A DNA stretch of 64,000 nucleotides, taken from assembly GCA_964478815.1 (NCBI GenBank), contig CAYZKY010000008.1, forward strand, positions 1 through 64,000. The letters are read 5' to 3'. This DNA comes from DASVNK01 sp964478815 (GTDB lineage Bacteria > Verrucomicrobiota > Verrucomicrobiia > Limisphaerales > SXQI01). The number at the start of each line of letters is the position of its first letter. Position 1 is the first letter of the stretch. The translations under genes and the position numbers were made by a program. The notes under the pieces were generated by a model. It was not told the DNA's origin. It did not search any database and saw only the letters and a program-made list of their open reading frames with translations. Of this stretch, positions 43,825-52,851 are shown piece by piece.

Positions 43825-45396
43825 TTGATCCTTTCCAGCGGAATTGAATGGGGCGCATTCTTGCTCGCAATGGTGGCGGCCGGGGCCGCCCTTCGCTGGC
43901 GCGGACGTCGCGCGCCGGTCGCCAGCGCCCACTGGCGAGGACGAACGCTCCGTAGCACCGCTGAAGCCACCCAGTTGCTCGACGCCGCGCGATCCCCCAC
44001 CGACCCTGGACTCTCCTTGGGCAGCCTCCGTCTCCCCTCTCGCGCGGCCTGCTCCCACTTTGCCATCGCCGGAGCGACCGGCTCGGGAAAAACCCTCCTT
44101 CAGCGGCTCCTCATGCAATCGGCCCTGTCACGGATTGGCCAGGGAGACAGCCACCGGGCACTCCTCTACGACGCCAAGCAGGACTTGCTCCCTCTTCTGG
44201 CCGGCATGGATCTCTGCGCACCCATCCACACCCTTCATCCGCTGGACCGCCGCGCCGTGGCGTGGAACATGGCGGCGGACATCAAGACCCCAGCCGCAGC
44301 CCTCCAGACCGCGTCCCTGCTCATCCCCGAGATCAAGACTGACAACAACCCGTTCTTTGCCAATGCCGCCCGGCATCTTCTGACCGGTGCGATCAACGCC
44401 CTTATCGAACAGGCCGGCGCGCACTGGACGTTGCGCCATGTGCTGCTGGTCATGCGCGATCCCGTCCGGCTCGGCAACCTCCTGGGCCGTTCTGACCACA
44501 CCCGCTTCCTTCTCCAGTATTTCGAGCACACCGGCACGTTCCAGAACATCCTCTCCACCGTGCTGACCGCCCTCGCCCCCTTCGATACGCTGGCGGCGGC
44601 GTGGGACCGGGCCGAAAAGTCCATCAGCCTCGCACGCTGGATGACCGAAGAATCGATCCTCGTGCTGGGCTGCGACGAAGCGAACCGGGTGGCGCTCGAA
44701 GCGATGAACCGGCTCATCTTCCGGCGGATCAGTGAGCTTGTCCTCTCCCGGCCCGAAGTGACCGACCCCGATGGGTATGGCTCCCGCACCTGGTTCTTCC
44801 TCGATGAAGTCCGGGAAGCGGGCAAGCTGGAGAGCCTCTCCCGTCTCCTGACCAAGGGCCGGAGCAAGGGGGCGGCGGTGGTGCTCGGCTTTCAGGACAT
44901 CGCGGGGTTGCAGGATGTCTATGGCAAGGAAGTGGCCAACGAACTGGTCGGGCAATGCGCGACGAGCGTCATGCTCCGGCTCAACTCGCCGGAGACCGCC
45001 GCGTGGGCTTCAAAACTGATTGGCTCGCGGGAAGTGCTCGAAACCCGGCACGGCCACTCCCGCAGCTATCACTCGGCTCTGCAAACCTTGCCCGGCACCG
45101 GTTCCTCCGTCTCCCATGGCCTGGCAACCCGTCCGCTGGTGCTCGATTCCGAAATCATGGGCCTGCCACCGACCTCATTCGACACCGGACTCTCCGCCTA
45201 TATTGTGACCCCGTGGACGGGAGCTTTTCACGAACACCTTTCCGGGGATTGGCTCCTCCAGAACCTCCGGCCTCCAGAGGCCCGTGTCCCGAACTTTCTC
45301 CCCTCCCCAGTGCCCCACCAGTACCTCCGCCCTTGGGGCCCCGAGGACGAGGCCATCCTCCGCTTTGCCGAATCCGGGAGCGCGGTATGGAACTGA
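43825..45396 (+). CDS. TraD/TraG-like type IV coupling protein
   Basis: A 523-residue conjugative DNA-transfer ATPase. A single N-terminal membrane helix (WGAFLLAMVAAGAAL) precedes Walker A GATGSGKT near 83-90, Walker B WFFLDEVREAG near 323-333 and the motif VVLGFQDIAGLQDVYG near 353. Such proteins form a hexamer at the inner membrane and hand the relaxase-DNA complex to a secretion channel. The start is a TTG; an internal ATG at 43870 would cut into the membrane helix, so it is less likely. The relaxase gene follows after 112 bp, a standard order for mobilization regions. No genes for the channel itself are in the window. Confidence 0.9.
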   Translation: MILSSGIEWGAFLLAMVAAGAALRWRGRRAPVASAHWRGRTLRSTAEATQLLDAARSPTDPGLSLGSLRLPSRAACSHFAIAGATGSGKTLLQRLLMQSALSRIGQGDSHRALLYDAKQDLLPLLAGMDLCAPIHTLHPLDRRAVAWNMAADIKTPAAALQTASLLIPEIKTDNNPFFANAARHLLTGAINALIEQAGAHWTLRHVLLVMRDPVRLGNLLGRSDHTRFLLQYFEHTGTFQNILSTVLTALAPFDTLAAAWDRAEKSISLARWMTEESILVLGCDEANRVALEAMNRLIFRRISELVLSRPEVTDPDGYGSRTWFFLDEVREAGKLESLSRLLTKGRSKGAAVVLGFQDIAGLQDVYGKEVANELVGQCATSVMLRLNSPETAAWASKLIGSREVLETRHGHSRSYHSALQTLPGTGSSVSHGLATRPLVLDSEIMGLPPTSFDTGLSAYIVTPWTGAFHEHLSGDWLLQNLRPPEARVPNFLPSPVPHQYLRPWGPEDEAILRFAESGSAVWN

Positions 45397-45508
45397 GCCC
45401 GGGAAGCCGCCCCGCGTCGAAAGGTGCCGGGGCCTTCTCACTGAACAGGAAGAAGAAAGGTCCACACCCCACGCATTTGAACCTGCGAAACAGAGGTTGG
45501 GCTACGGC

Positions 45509-47911
45509 ATGCTGACGCTCTCCCGCGCGATCAAGGCTGGCCAAGGGGAATACTACCTTTCCCTTGCCACCGCCGACGACTATTACCTCTCGGGCGAGGA
45601 GCCCTCCGGTTACTGGCTCGGGAGCGGCGCGGTCGCGTTGGGGCTGGGAGGCGACGTCGAACCGGCGGCGTTTCGTCACTTGCTGCGGGGCCTTTCCCCG
45701 GACGGAACGAGGAAACTCGTCCGCAACGTCGATGCCGAACGGCGCGCCGGCTGGGACTTGACGTGGTCGGTGCCCAAATCGGTTTCCGTCGCCTGGAGTC
45801 AGGCTAATACCGAGACCCGGGGCCAGATCGAAGCCTGTGTGCGGAAAGCAGTCGCGGCGGGCGTTCGATACCTGGAAGCCGTGGCCGGCCTGGCCCGCCG
45901 AGGAGCCGATGGTCACATCCGGGAACCAGCCAAGCTCATCCTGGCCGCCTTTCTCCACTCCACCAGCCGGGCGCAAGACCCGCAGCTTCATATCCACACC
46001 GTGCTCCTGAACGTCGGCGTGCGGCTCGATGGCACGACCGGTACCATCGAGCCCCGGGAACTGTACCGCCACCAGATGGCCGCTGGAGCGCTGTTTCGCG
46101 CCGAGCTGGCCGCCGTCCTGGAAGCGGACCTGGGCTTGCGTTCCCGCCGGGAGGGCCGGGCCTTCGAAGTTCTCGGAGTCGATCCCGATCTCATCGCCTT
46201 CTTCTCGAAACGACGGCAGGAGATCGAGGCGGAACTGGCCCGGTTCGGCCAGTCCGGGGCCAAGGCGGCTGAGGCCGCGAACTTCGCCACCCGCCGGGCC
46301 AAGGAAGCGAGGCCGCGGGAAGCGCTCTTTCGGGAATGGCAGCGCATCGGTCGCGAGCATCACTGGAGCGAGAAGCAGCTTTCCTGGCTGCTTCACGCCC
46401 CTTTCCCGCCCCGGCTGCCAGCCTGGGAGCAGACCGCCGCGCAAACGGAGGCGCTCATCGCAATCACGACGACACAGAGCCACTTCAGCGCCCGCCAGTT
46501 GTTGCAAGTTGTGGCGGAGTGCTGCCAGGGCCGGGCGCTTGGGGCCGTAACCGCCCTCGCGCTCCGCAACGAGATGCTTCGCTTCTCGGAGGTGGTTCCC
46601 CTTGTGGAGTTGAAAGGCGAATTCCAGTTCACGACGAGGGAGATTCTGGCGCTGGAAGGGGCGGCTCTGGCCCGGGCTGAAGGGATGAATGCGAGGCGGG
46701 AACTGTTCCCGGACCAACCGGTTCAGGAGGCGCTCTCCCGTCATCCCGGGCTCACGACGGAGCAGCAGGAAGCGCTTCGGCATGTGTGTGGCGGCCGGGG
46801 CGGCGTGAGCCTGGTGCAGGGTCTGGCGGGCACTGGCAAATCGACCCTCTTCGCCGTGGCGCGCGAGGTCTGGGAGGCGCAGGGTCTCTCTGTCTTGGGG
46901 GCTGCCTTGGCCGGAAAGGCGGCCTTGGGGCTGCAACAGGCCACCGGCATCGAGTGTACCACGGTGCATCGCTTGCTGGAGGATCTCCGAGGCGGCTATT
47001 CTCCACTGGATCGCCTGTCGGTGATTCTGCTGGATGAAGCATCGATGATCGGCACCCGGCAACTGGCCGAAGTCATCGACCGGTGCGCGGCGGCCGGAGC
47101 TTCCCTCGTCCTCTGCGGCGATGTCCGCCAGTTGCAGGCGGTCGAACTGGGGGGCCTTTTCGCTGCGCTCGCGGAAAGGCTTCCTTCGACTCGTCTGACC
47201 GAAATCCGCCGCCAACGGGAGGATTGGACCAAACAGGCGGTGAAAGACCTCGCTTACGGCCGGGCGGAGGACGCCCTCCTGGCTTACGAAGCACGGGGAC
47301 TGTTAACCGAGAAGAAGCATGTCGTGACGGCGACGGACCGGCTTATGGAAGACTGGAAACGGGAAGCGCTGCCGGAGTTGGCCTCCAGCGTCATTCTGGC
47401 CAGCACCCGCCAGGACGTCATGGAGCTGAACCGGAGGGCTCAGGCTGAGCGGCAACGGTTGGGGCAACTCGGAACTCTCGGGGTCAAGGCCGGGCCGAAT
47501 ACCCTCTTTCCCGAGGACCGGGTGCTTTTCACGAGGAACTCGATGACGCTCGGCGTGTGCAACGGGGATCTGGGTTCGGTTCAGAAATGTTCCGGTTCGT
47601 CCATCCATGTCCGGCTGGATGATGGCCGGCTCGTCACCGCCGATCTGGAGCAATACCCCTGTCTCCAGCTTGGTTACGCTCTCACCACCCACAAGGCGCA
47701 AGGGATGACGGTCGAACGCAGTTTCATCCTCACCGGAGCCGCCCTGACCCACCGCGAAATGGCCTACGTCCAGGCGTCGCGTGCCCGGGGAACGACGCGT
47801 TGGTACGTGAGCGACGACAGGGAAGATGTCACCCGGCGCATGGCGCAGAGCCACGAGAAGCTCGCGGCCATCACTCTGGCGGAAGAGCCAACGCTGGAAC
47901 TGGTCCGGTAA
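45509..47911 (+). CDS. MobF-family relaxase-helicase (TrwC/TraI-like)
   Basis: An 800-residue bifunctional protein starting MLTLSRAIKAGQGEYY. The relaxase domain (1-300) has the candidate nucleophile tyrosines 15/16 and 25/26, as in TrwC, Asp83 in WDLTWSVPKSVSV and the three-His metal site with His150, His161 and His163 (DPQLHIHTVLL). The RecD-like helicase part has Walker A GLAGTGKST near 439-447, LLDEASMIG near 507-515 and TTHKAQGMTVE near 725. It nicks oriT, stays bound to the 5' end and unwinds the strand for transfer. It lies behind the coupling protein, the classic MobF module. It is shorter than F TraI and closer to TrwC. oriT was not located. Confidence 0.94.
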   Translation: MLTLSRAIKAGQGEYYLSLATADDYYLSGEEPSGYWLGSGAVALGLGGDVEPAAFRHLLRGLSPDGTRKLVRNVDAERRAGWDLTWSVPKSVSVAWSQANTETRGQIEACVRKAVAAGVRYLEAVAGLARRGADGHIREPAKLILAAFLHSTSRAQDPQLHIHTVLLNVGVRLDGTTGTIEPRELYRHQMAAGALFRAELAAVLEADLGLRSRREGRAFEVLGVDPDLIAFFSKRRQEIEAELARFGQSGAKAAEAANFATRRAKEARPREALFREWQRIGREHHWSEKQLSWLLHAPFPPRLPAWEQTAAQTEALIAITTTQSHFSARQLLQVVAECCQGRALGAVTALALRNEMLRFSEVVPLVELKGEFQFTTREILALEGAALARAEGMNARRELFPDQPVQEALSRHPGLTTEQQEALRHVCGGRGGVSLVQGLAGTGKSTLFAVAREVWEAQGLSVLGAALAGKAALGLQQATGIECTTVHRLLEDLRGGYSPLDRLSVILLDEASMIGTRQLAEVIDRCAAAGASLVLCGDVRQLQAVELGGLFAALAERLPSTRLTEIRRQREDWTKQAVKDLAYGRAEDALLAYEARGLLTEKKHVVTATDRLMEDWKREALPELASSVILASTRQDVMELNRRAQAERQRLGQLGTLGVKAGPNTLFPEDRVLFTRNSMTLGVCNGDLGSVQKCSGSSIHVRLDDGRLVTADLEQYPCLQLGYALTTHKAQGMTVERSFILTGAALTHREMAYVQASRARGTTRWYVSDDREDVTRRMAQSHEKLAAITLAEEPTLELVR

Positions 47912-47963
47912 GGAACGACGCGGCAGTAAATCCTCGTCCCAGACTTGGCCCGTTCTCCGGGTT

Positions 47964-48374
47964 TCAGAGTTTGTCCGGCCAGAGGGCTACGCCTTCCGCA
48001 TTCGAAGCCCGGCGGAGTTCTGTATCGAGCGAGGCTAGCGGCGCACCAATTCGCACGGCCAGTTCTAGATGCGCGGCGTCGTACGAGGTCAGACGATGCT
48101 TCTCCGCCAAAAGCCAGGCCGCGCCCCAGCTCTCATGCCAGGCCCGCTCGTCCACCGTCGCCGACAGCAGCCCGAGCCGGGCTAGGTGCTGCCGCGCTTC
48201 CGGCCGGGACAGCCGCTCGCGGCGGGCCGCCATCAGCAGCGCGTTCCCGACTTCCGAGCGCCACAGGGCGGGCACGACCGCCTGATCCCCCTCCCCGCAG
48301 CGATCCAGAATCCGGTCAGTTTCGCGCGTGGCCTCATCCTCGAACACAAAGGCCATCGCCATCGACGCATCCAA
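47964..48374 (-). CDS. vapC: VapC-type PIN-domain toxin (TTG start or slightly frameshifted)
   Basis: A 136-residue PIN domain: Asp2 in LDASMAMAF, WRSEVGNAL near 37-46, TSYDAAHLELA near 95-105 and ASLDTEL near 114. It acts as a ribonuclease toxin with the Phd-like antitoxin just upstream. In this frame there is no ATG or GTG after the preceding stop; only a TTG at 48374, seven bases after the antitoxin stop. An ATGA overlapping the antitoxin stop exists at 48388-48385, but it is one base out of frame, so a single-base deletion may have hit the original start. Either the TTG is used or the gene is weakened. Confidence 0.82.
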   Translation of the reverse strand: MDASMAMAFVFEDEATRETDRILDRCGEGDQAVVPALWRSEVGNALLMAARRERLSRPEARQHLARLGLLSATVDERAWHESWGAAWLLAEKHRLTSYDAAHLELAVRIGAPLASLDTELRRASNAEGVALWPDKL

Positions 48375-48381
48375 AACGAAG

Positions 48382-48639
48382 TCATCGGTGTCCTTCGCTG
48401 ACCAGCTCCTTGAACTTCAGTTTGGCCTGTCCGGGCCGATTCAGCACGCTGCGGGAAGCTTTCAGTTGCGCGATGGCCTCCTGAATCTCCCCCAGCCCAG
48501 GACGCCGCGCTGGAACAAGTCTCGCTGCTTCCTGGCCACGCAAGGTGATGCAAAAGCTCTCGCCGCGCTGCACCCGGTCGAGAAATTCCGAGAATTTTGC
48601 CTTGGCTTCCGAAGCCGCAATTGTGGTGGTCGCTGTCAT
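48382..48639 (-). CDS. Phd/YefM-type antitoxin
   Basis: An 85-residue antitoxin beginning MTATTTIAASEAKAKFSEFL, with the Phd core DRVQRGESFCITLRGQEAARLVPARR and a basic, flexible C-terminus that should cover the PIN toxin. Its stop lies seven bases before the TTG start of the toxin gene. The pair is convergent with the relaxase gene and may act as an addiction module for the plasmid-like segment. Confidence 0.9.
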   Translation of the reverse strand: MTATTTIAASEAKAKFSEFLDRVQRGESFCITLRGQEAARLVPARRPGLGEIQEAIAQLKASRSVLNRPGQAKLKFKELVSEGHR

Positions 48640-48710
48640 CTTAATTGGCTCCGGTAATATGACCCGTCTCTCACAGTTTTTTGGGCGACTGGCAACCGGT
48701 CTTCCAGCGT

Positions 48711-49208
48711 TTACCCGCCGAACGCGGCCGGATCGCGCAAAGGCAGCGCTTCCCGCAGGGCCTGTTCCAGCAGGATCGCGAGGTCCCGTTCGAACAGTTG
48801 CAGGGCGGCCATGTCGCCGTTGGGCGGACGGATCATCGGGCCACGACCCGAAGCCGACCGGACGATCTCACCTTCCGCCCGGAGCAGGAGCAGAGTCGCC
48901 GCGCGCATGACATGGCTCACTTTCACCTGCGCTTGCAGCCGCGCGGCCAGTGCCGTCACCAGCCGGTCCAGCGCCTGGCTCTCCTCGCGCGTGAAGAGGA
49001 TGCGTTTTTCCTGATCGAGCTTCTTCACAACCAGCGCGGGCGCCCGGGAGAAAACGGTCTCGGATGGGGCCTCCGGCTTGGGCGCTGGAGTGGCGACCGG
49101 GCCCGGAGCCACCGGGGCTGACCCAGGCGCATGTTGCAGGACGGACTGAAGAACCGCCACATCCAGAGGGCGAAATGGTTTTTCATCGACGGGTGGACGT
49201 TTAGCCAT
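48711..49208 (-). CDS. Small partner of ParA, ParB role suspected
   Basis: A 165-residue protein starting MAKRPPVDEKPFRPL. The ATG lies eight bases before the end of parA, so the two are translationally coupled. The first 60 residues are Pro/Ala-rich and disordered; a helical part follows (LFTREESQALDRLVTALAARLQAQVKVSHVMRAATLLLL), whose spacing recalls ribbon-helix-helix or other small centromere-binding folds. No ParB/Spo0J box is visible. By position it is probably the centromere-binding partner that stimulates ParA. The family is not recognised. Confidence 0.72.
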   Translation of the reverse strand: MAKRPPVDEKPFRPLDVAVLQSVLQHAPGSAPVAPGPVATPAPKPEAPSETVFSRAPALVVKKLDQEKRILFTREESQALDRLVTALAARLQAQVKVSHVMRAATLLLLRAEGEIVRSASGRGPMIRPPNGDMAALQLFERDLAILLEQALREALPLRDPAAFGG

Positions 49209-50058
49209 GAGCCGCTCCACCGACGGACAGTTCCAGCGCCGCGAGCCGTTCCTCCACTTCCAGTGCCAGCGCCCGGTACTCCTCGGTCACCTTGTGCGTG
49301 GGGTGGGTTTCGAACAGGGTTTTCCCCAGCTTCTGCGTCTGCGGAATGACGGTCGAACGCCCGATGGTGGTGCGAAACTTCATGGAGGCGATTCCCTCCC
49401 CGGCCTGAAACGATTTTTCGACGAACTCGGTCAGGGAATTCGCCAGCGTGGTGCGCTTGTCCACCCCGGAAAGCACCACGCCCAGCAGCCGGAGCCGCGC
49501 GTTGCCCCGCCGCTGGGCATCGCTGATATCGGCGAGGGCGTCGTTCAGCCCCGCGATAGCGAACGGGTCCGGCATGGCGGAAAGGATGAAGTAGTCGGCC
49601 GCCATATAGGAGGCGATGGTCGGGGTCGTCGCATTGGGGGCCGTATCGAGAAAGATGTAGTCGTACTGGCCCCGGAGCGCCGAGAGGGGCGCAGTCAAAA
49701 CTTCCCGGGGGCTGATGAACTTGCTCTTCTGGCCCAGGGCCTGGTCGATCCCCTCCAGTTTCCGGGCGGCGGGAATGAGGTGGAGGCCGGCGGGCAGAGC
49801 GACATCCTCGTCTGCCGCGCTCAGCACCAGATCCGCCGGTTGCTCATCCCCGAGCAGCATCTCGAAGGAACCCATGAACGCTTCCGGCACGACCCCGAAA
49901 TGACGGGTCGCGCCGTGGTTCATGTCGAGATCGATGATGAGGACCTTGCGCCCCCGTTCGACGAGGCTCCGCGCCAGATGCACCGTGTTGGTGGTCTTCC
50001 CCACCCCTCCTTTCTGATTGCCCACCGCAATTACGTGGGTTCTGGTGATTGTGGTCAT
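49201..50058 (-). CDS. parA: ParA-type partition ATPase
   Basis: A 285-residue ParA. The deviant Walker A KGGVGKTTN lies at 16-24 after VIAVGNQ, the A' motif is VLIIDLDMNHG (ATRHFG follows) and Walker B is YIFLDTAPNATTP. ParA binds nucleoid DNA with ATP and moves plasmid copies apart. The ATG at 50058 follows GGAGGTATTTTCT, an excellent ribosome-binding site; a longer reading from 50106 is unlikely. It is divergent from repA and borders the repeat-rich segment that should be its centromere. Confidence 0.93.
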   Translation of the reverse strand: MTTITRTHVIAVGNQKGGVGKTTNTVHLARSLVERGRKVLIIDLDMNHGATRHFGVVPEAFMGSFEMLLGDEQPADLVLSAADEDVALPAGLHLIPAARKLEGIDQALGQKSKFISPREVLTAPLSALRGQYDYIFLDTAPNATTPTIASYMAADYFILSAMPDPFAIAGLNDALADISDAQRRGNARLRLLGVVLSGVDKRTTLANSLTEFVEKSFQAGEGIASMKFRTTIGRSTVIPQTQKLGKTLFETHPTHKVTEEYRALALEVEERLAALELSVGGAAHG

Positions 50059-50091
50059 AGAAAATACCTCCCATGTTCCGATATCGCGTTC

Positions 50092-50900
50092 TGCCGAGAA
50101 CGGCAAGGGGGTATCTGGCGAAACGAATGCCGGGTGGGGTTCTGAATCGAGCTTCGGATCGAACCCAGAGGCCCATCGTATTCGCCCTCTTCCCCGCGCC
50201 CTTAGCTAAGCGGCTCGAATCTACAAGCGCGTTCCTTCGAGAACGGCTAATGCCGATCTCGGAACGTCGGACAATGGGATTGTGCCGAGGTCGTATCCTG
50301 CCGTCCTACTGACTTGCCGACTTGCCGTTCTCGGTAGGTATGGAATTCAAGAAACTCAGCGAGTTACGGATAGCCGATCTCGGATGGTGCCGTGGTCCAA
50401 TTCTGCCGTGCTCGCCTTCTCGGCAGATTGCGACCTGCCGTTTAGCCGTTCTCGGCGTTTCGAGAACCGTGTTGGCACAGGAATGACGCTGGTCCTCCGC
50501 AGTTCTTCGATTGTTGTCGTGCGGCTAAAGTGCATTGGAATTGCGCCGGGATTCGGAACATAGACGCCCACCAGCCCAGGAAGCGCTGCGCCAGGGAAGA
50601 TTGGATCGGACTGCGGACGGAGGACTAATGGCGGAAGGAGGAGGCGAGCCGCGGCCATCCCTTCTCGTCCGGCTCTGGAACGCCGTTTCGAATCCACGCA
50701 AACATCCCGCCGAGAACGGCAGGAGCCGAACTCGCAAAATGCCGAAGTGCCGTGCAACCATTCTCGGCGGTGGTGAACTACTGGAAATCCAGTTGGTTAC
50801 AGGTTGTCGAAGCTGGATGGTGCCGTTATCCACTCCAGCCGAGCTTGCGATTTCGGCAAGTCGCGATCTGCCGTTCAGCCGTTCTCGGCTTCTTGAAAAT
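50092..50900. repeat. Centromere-like degenerate repeat cluster
   Basis: Short motifs based on GCCGTTCTCGGC, on both strands, occur at about 50092-50105, 50230-50255, 50316-50330, 50371-50378, 50449-50456, 50709-50718 and 50874-50889. They sit in a longer unit reading GGATGGTGCCGT, TCGGCA, GCGACCTGCCGTT and AGCCGTTCTCGGC, present three times with many changes. The location next to parA suggests parS/parC-like sites. Confidence 0.6.
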
Positions 50901-51141
50901 CTATCCAAAACCCGTTTCGCCCTTGTTCACTGCGGGTATTTTGTTGCTTTAATGCGGTTGAAGCAAGGCGGGGATTTGCCGGGCTCCGGGGCCGGAACGC
51001 TGGCCAGACCCAATACCGGGAACCGATGCACGGAAGTGGGCGGCGCGATTGGGTTCGGCCAGGACATGAGTGGCAGGGAAGGGCGGCCAGAGTCGTCTGC
51101 GAGGACTCGCGTGCGCTAGAATTCGTACGGGATGGGCCATG

Positions 51142-51273
51142 ACCGGGATTTGATACACGAATCCGGGGGATAAATACCGGGATTTGATGCACCAGCCCCC
51201 CGGGAACTGGAACACGGAGTTACCGGGATTTGATGCACGAAACGGCCGGGTTTACCGGGAACAGAAACACGGA
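51142..51273 (+). other. Replication-origin iterons
   Basis: Three direct copies of ACCGGGATTTGATGCACGA (with one or two changes) start at 51142, 51176 and 51222. They alternate in part with two related copies, ACCGGGAAC.G.AACACGGA, near 51200-51218 and at 51254-51273. An AT-rich stretch with an imperfect inverted repeat (GTAAAA..TCAAC) follows at 51335-51375. Position directly upstream of repA fits an iteron-regulated oriV. Confidence 0.75.
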
Positions 51274-51391
51274 ACCGGCAGGCAAGTCGTTGAAATCGTT
51301 CGAGAATCGGGGAGGTAATTCTTGTTCTTGAAACAGTAAAAAGATCAACAACAGGCGAGGTTGATGTTTTACATTTGAGGGAGGGAGCCGG

Positions 51392-52792
51392 ATGGAAAGG
51401 GAAGGGGAGACAAGGCGGGGCTGCGATGAGTTGAATTTTGCGGAGTTTCCGCTGGCGTCTCTCAGCCACCGGAGCGAAGGGCAGGATTTTTTGACGTTCT
51501 CGGACACGATTTTCGACCAGGGACGGCGGGAACCGGTGACCCGCAAGCTCACCATCTCTCCGTCGGCCCGCTACGGACTCCCCACCCCACTGGATGACGA
51601 GGTGATACTCGGTCTGGTGCAGCTTACCGCCCAGGCCCGGTTTGCCGCCCGCACCGTGCTGTTTACCCGCTACGAGCTGCTGCGGCTCCTTGGCTGGAGA
51701 GACGAGTCGAAGTCGTACGAGCGCCTCCGGGACTCGCTCTTTCGCTGGCTCGGTGTCACCCTCCAGTACGACCGGGCCTGGTGGTGCAAACGGGGCCAGA
51801 GCTGGGTCTCGAAAGGGTTTCATCTGCTGGAGGATGTCCAGTTGCAGGAGCGTCAGCGCGGGCCGGGCCAGTCCTCTTTCACATGGAACGAGACGGTGTT
51901 TCAGAGTTTTGAGGACGGTTATCTGAAACAGATCGATCTGGCTTTCTTCCGCACATTGGAGAGCGCTATCGCCCGGCGGCTCTACCGGTTTCTGGACAAG
52001 CGGTTTCATCACCGTAAAACACTCGCCTTTCCGCTGCGAACGCTGGCCTTCGAGCATCTGGGGCTCGCCCGCTCGTATCACAACGGGGAGCTGAAACGGC
52101 TTTTGCGCGGCCCCATACTCGAACTGGAGGCGAAAGGTTTCCTGCGTCCCAGGGAGAACCGGTTCGAGGTGGCGGGGAGGGGGGAATGGAAGGTTGCGTT
52201 CGAAGCGGCTCGGTCGGAGGCCAAGGTGGAGGCCACAACTTTGGAACCGCCGGTCTCCCCCATCGTAGAGAAACTCGTCGCGGCGGGAGTCTCACAAAAG
52301 GCCGCTCTCGAACTCACCGAACGTTTTCCCGCCGAACGCATCGAACGGCAGCTCGCGGCGGTCCTGGCTCCCCGGCGCACCCGCAAAGGTCCGCCCATCG
52401 ACAATCTCCCCGGCTACCTCGTCCGCGCCATCGAGCAGGATTATGCCGCGCCTCCCGCGCTGGCACCGTCTTCGGAACCGAAGCGGCCTCGATCACACCC
52501 AGCCTTCCGCCCACAACCCGAAATCTTGCTTCCCGATGCCGAGGAAGAGCGCCGCCGAAAATACTGGGAAGGGCTGACTCCAGCCAAGCAGCAGGGGATA
52601 GAGGCCAAAGCTTTGGCGGGGGCGGAAGGTTTTCTGGCCCGGCAGTATCACGAACGAAAGGCAGGCAGCCTCTTCGAAGCGGTGCGCTGGAAGATCATCG
52701 ACCATCACCTCCAGCGCGCGCAAGCAGGCCGGACGGCAGGGGAGGGTGAGAACCCGCCGCTACTCTCCCCCTGCTCCACGGATGCCCGCTAA
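51392..52792 (+). CDS. repA: Plasmid replication initiator RepA (RPA family)
   Basis: A 466-residue replication initiator. The opening after residue 12 (DELNFAEFPLASLSHRSEGQ...LTFSDTIFDQGRRE) and LPTPLDDEVILGLVQLT are the signature of the replication initiator A family. Winged-helix DNA-binding segments follow (RYELLRLLGWRDESKSYERLRDSL and IARRLYRFLDKRF). A Pro/Glu-rich linker and a conserved C-terminal YWEGLTPAKQQGIEAKAL complete it. It should bind the iterons just upstream and open the origin. The ATG has GGGAGGGAG nine bases before it. This is the strongest evidence that the surrounding segment is or was a plasmid. Confidence 0.9.
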   Translation: MEREGETRRGCDELNFAEFPLASLSHRSEGQDFLTFSDTIFDQGRREPVTRKLTISPSARYGLPTPLDDEVILGLVQLTAQARFAARTVLFTRYELLRLLGWRDESKSYERLRDSLFRWLGVTLQYDRAWWCKRGQSWVSKGFHLLEDVQLQERQRGPGQSSFTWNETVFQSFEDGYLKQIDLAFFRTLESAIARRLYRFLDKRFHHRKTLAFPLRTLAFEHLGLARSYHNGELKRLLRGPILELEAKGFLRPRENRFEVAGRGEWKVAFEAARSEAKVEATTLEPPVSPIVEKLVAAGVSQKAALELTERFPAERIERQLAAVLAPRRTRKGPPIDNLPGYLVRAIEQDYAAPPALAPSSEPKRPRSHPAFRPQPEILLPDAEEERRRKYWEGLTPAKQQGIEAKALAGAEGFLARQYHERKAGSLFEAVRWKIIDHHLQRAQAGRTAGEGENPPLLSPCSTDAR

Positions 52793-52851
52793 CGGACTCC
52801 AAGCGGAACTCATAAATTGTCTCCGTGAGAACCGATGTTTCTGTGCATTTC

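Larger units (their letters stand above)
50059..51391. other. Non-coding 1.3-kb segment between parA and repA
   Basis: No plausible gene in either strand. The left two thirds hold variants of GCCGTTCTCGGC and three longer degenerate copies (50275-50340, 50383-50458, 50816-50892). The right third holds iterons and an AT-rich stretch before repA, as expected for a plasmid centromere and origin. Confidence 0.7.

Noticed and set aside
43405..44118. A 237-codon minus-strand frame across the start of the coupling-protein gene
   Set aside because: It overlaps the conserved Walker A region of the coupling protein in antisense and is Gly/Arg-rich without a domain.
45155..47215. A 686-codon minus-strand frame opposite the relaxase
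   Set aside because: The plus strand encodes a relaxase with all catalytic motifs; the opposite frame is a GC-rich shadow.
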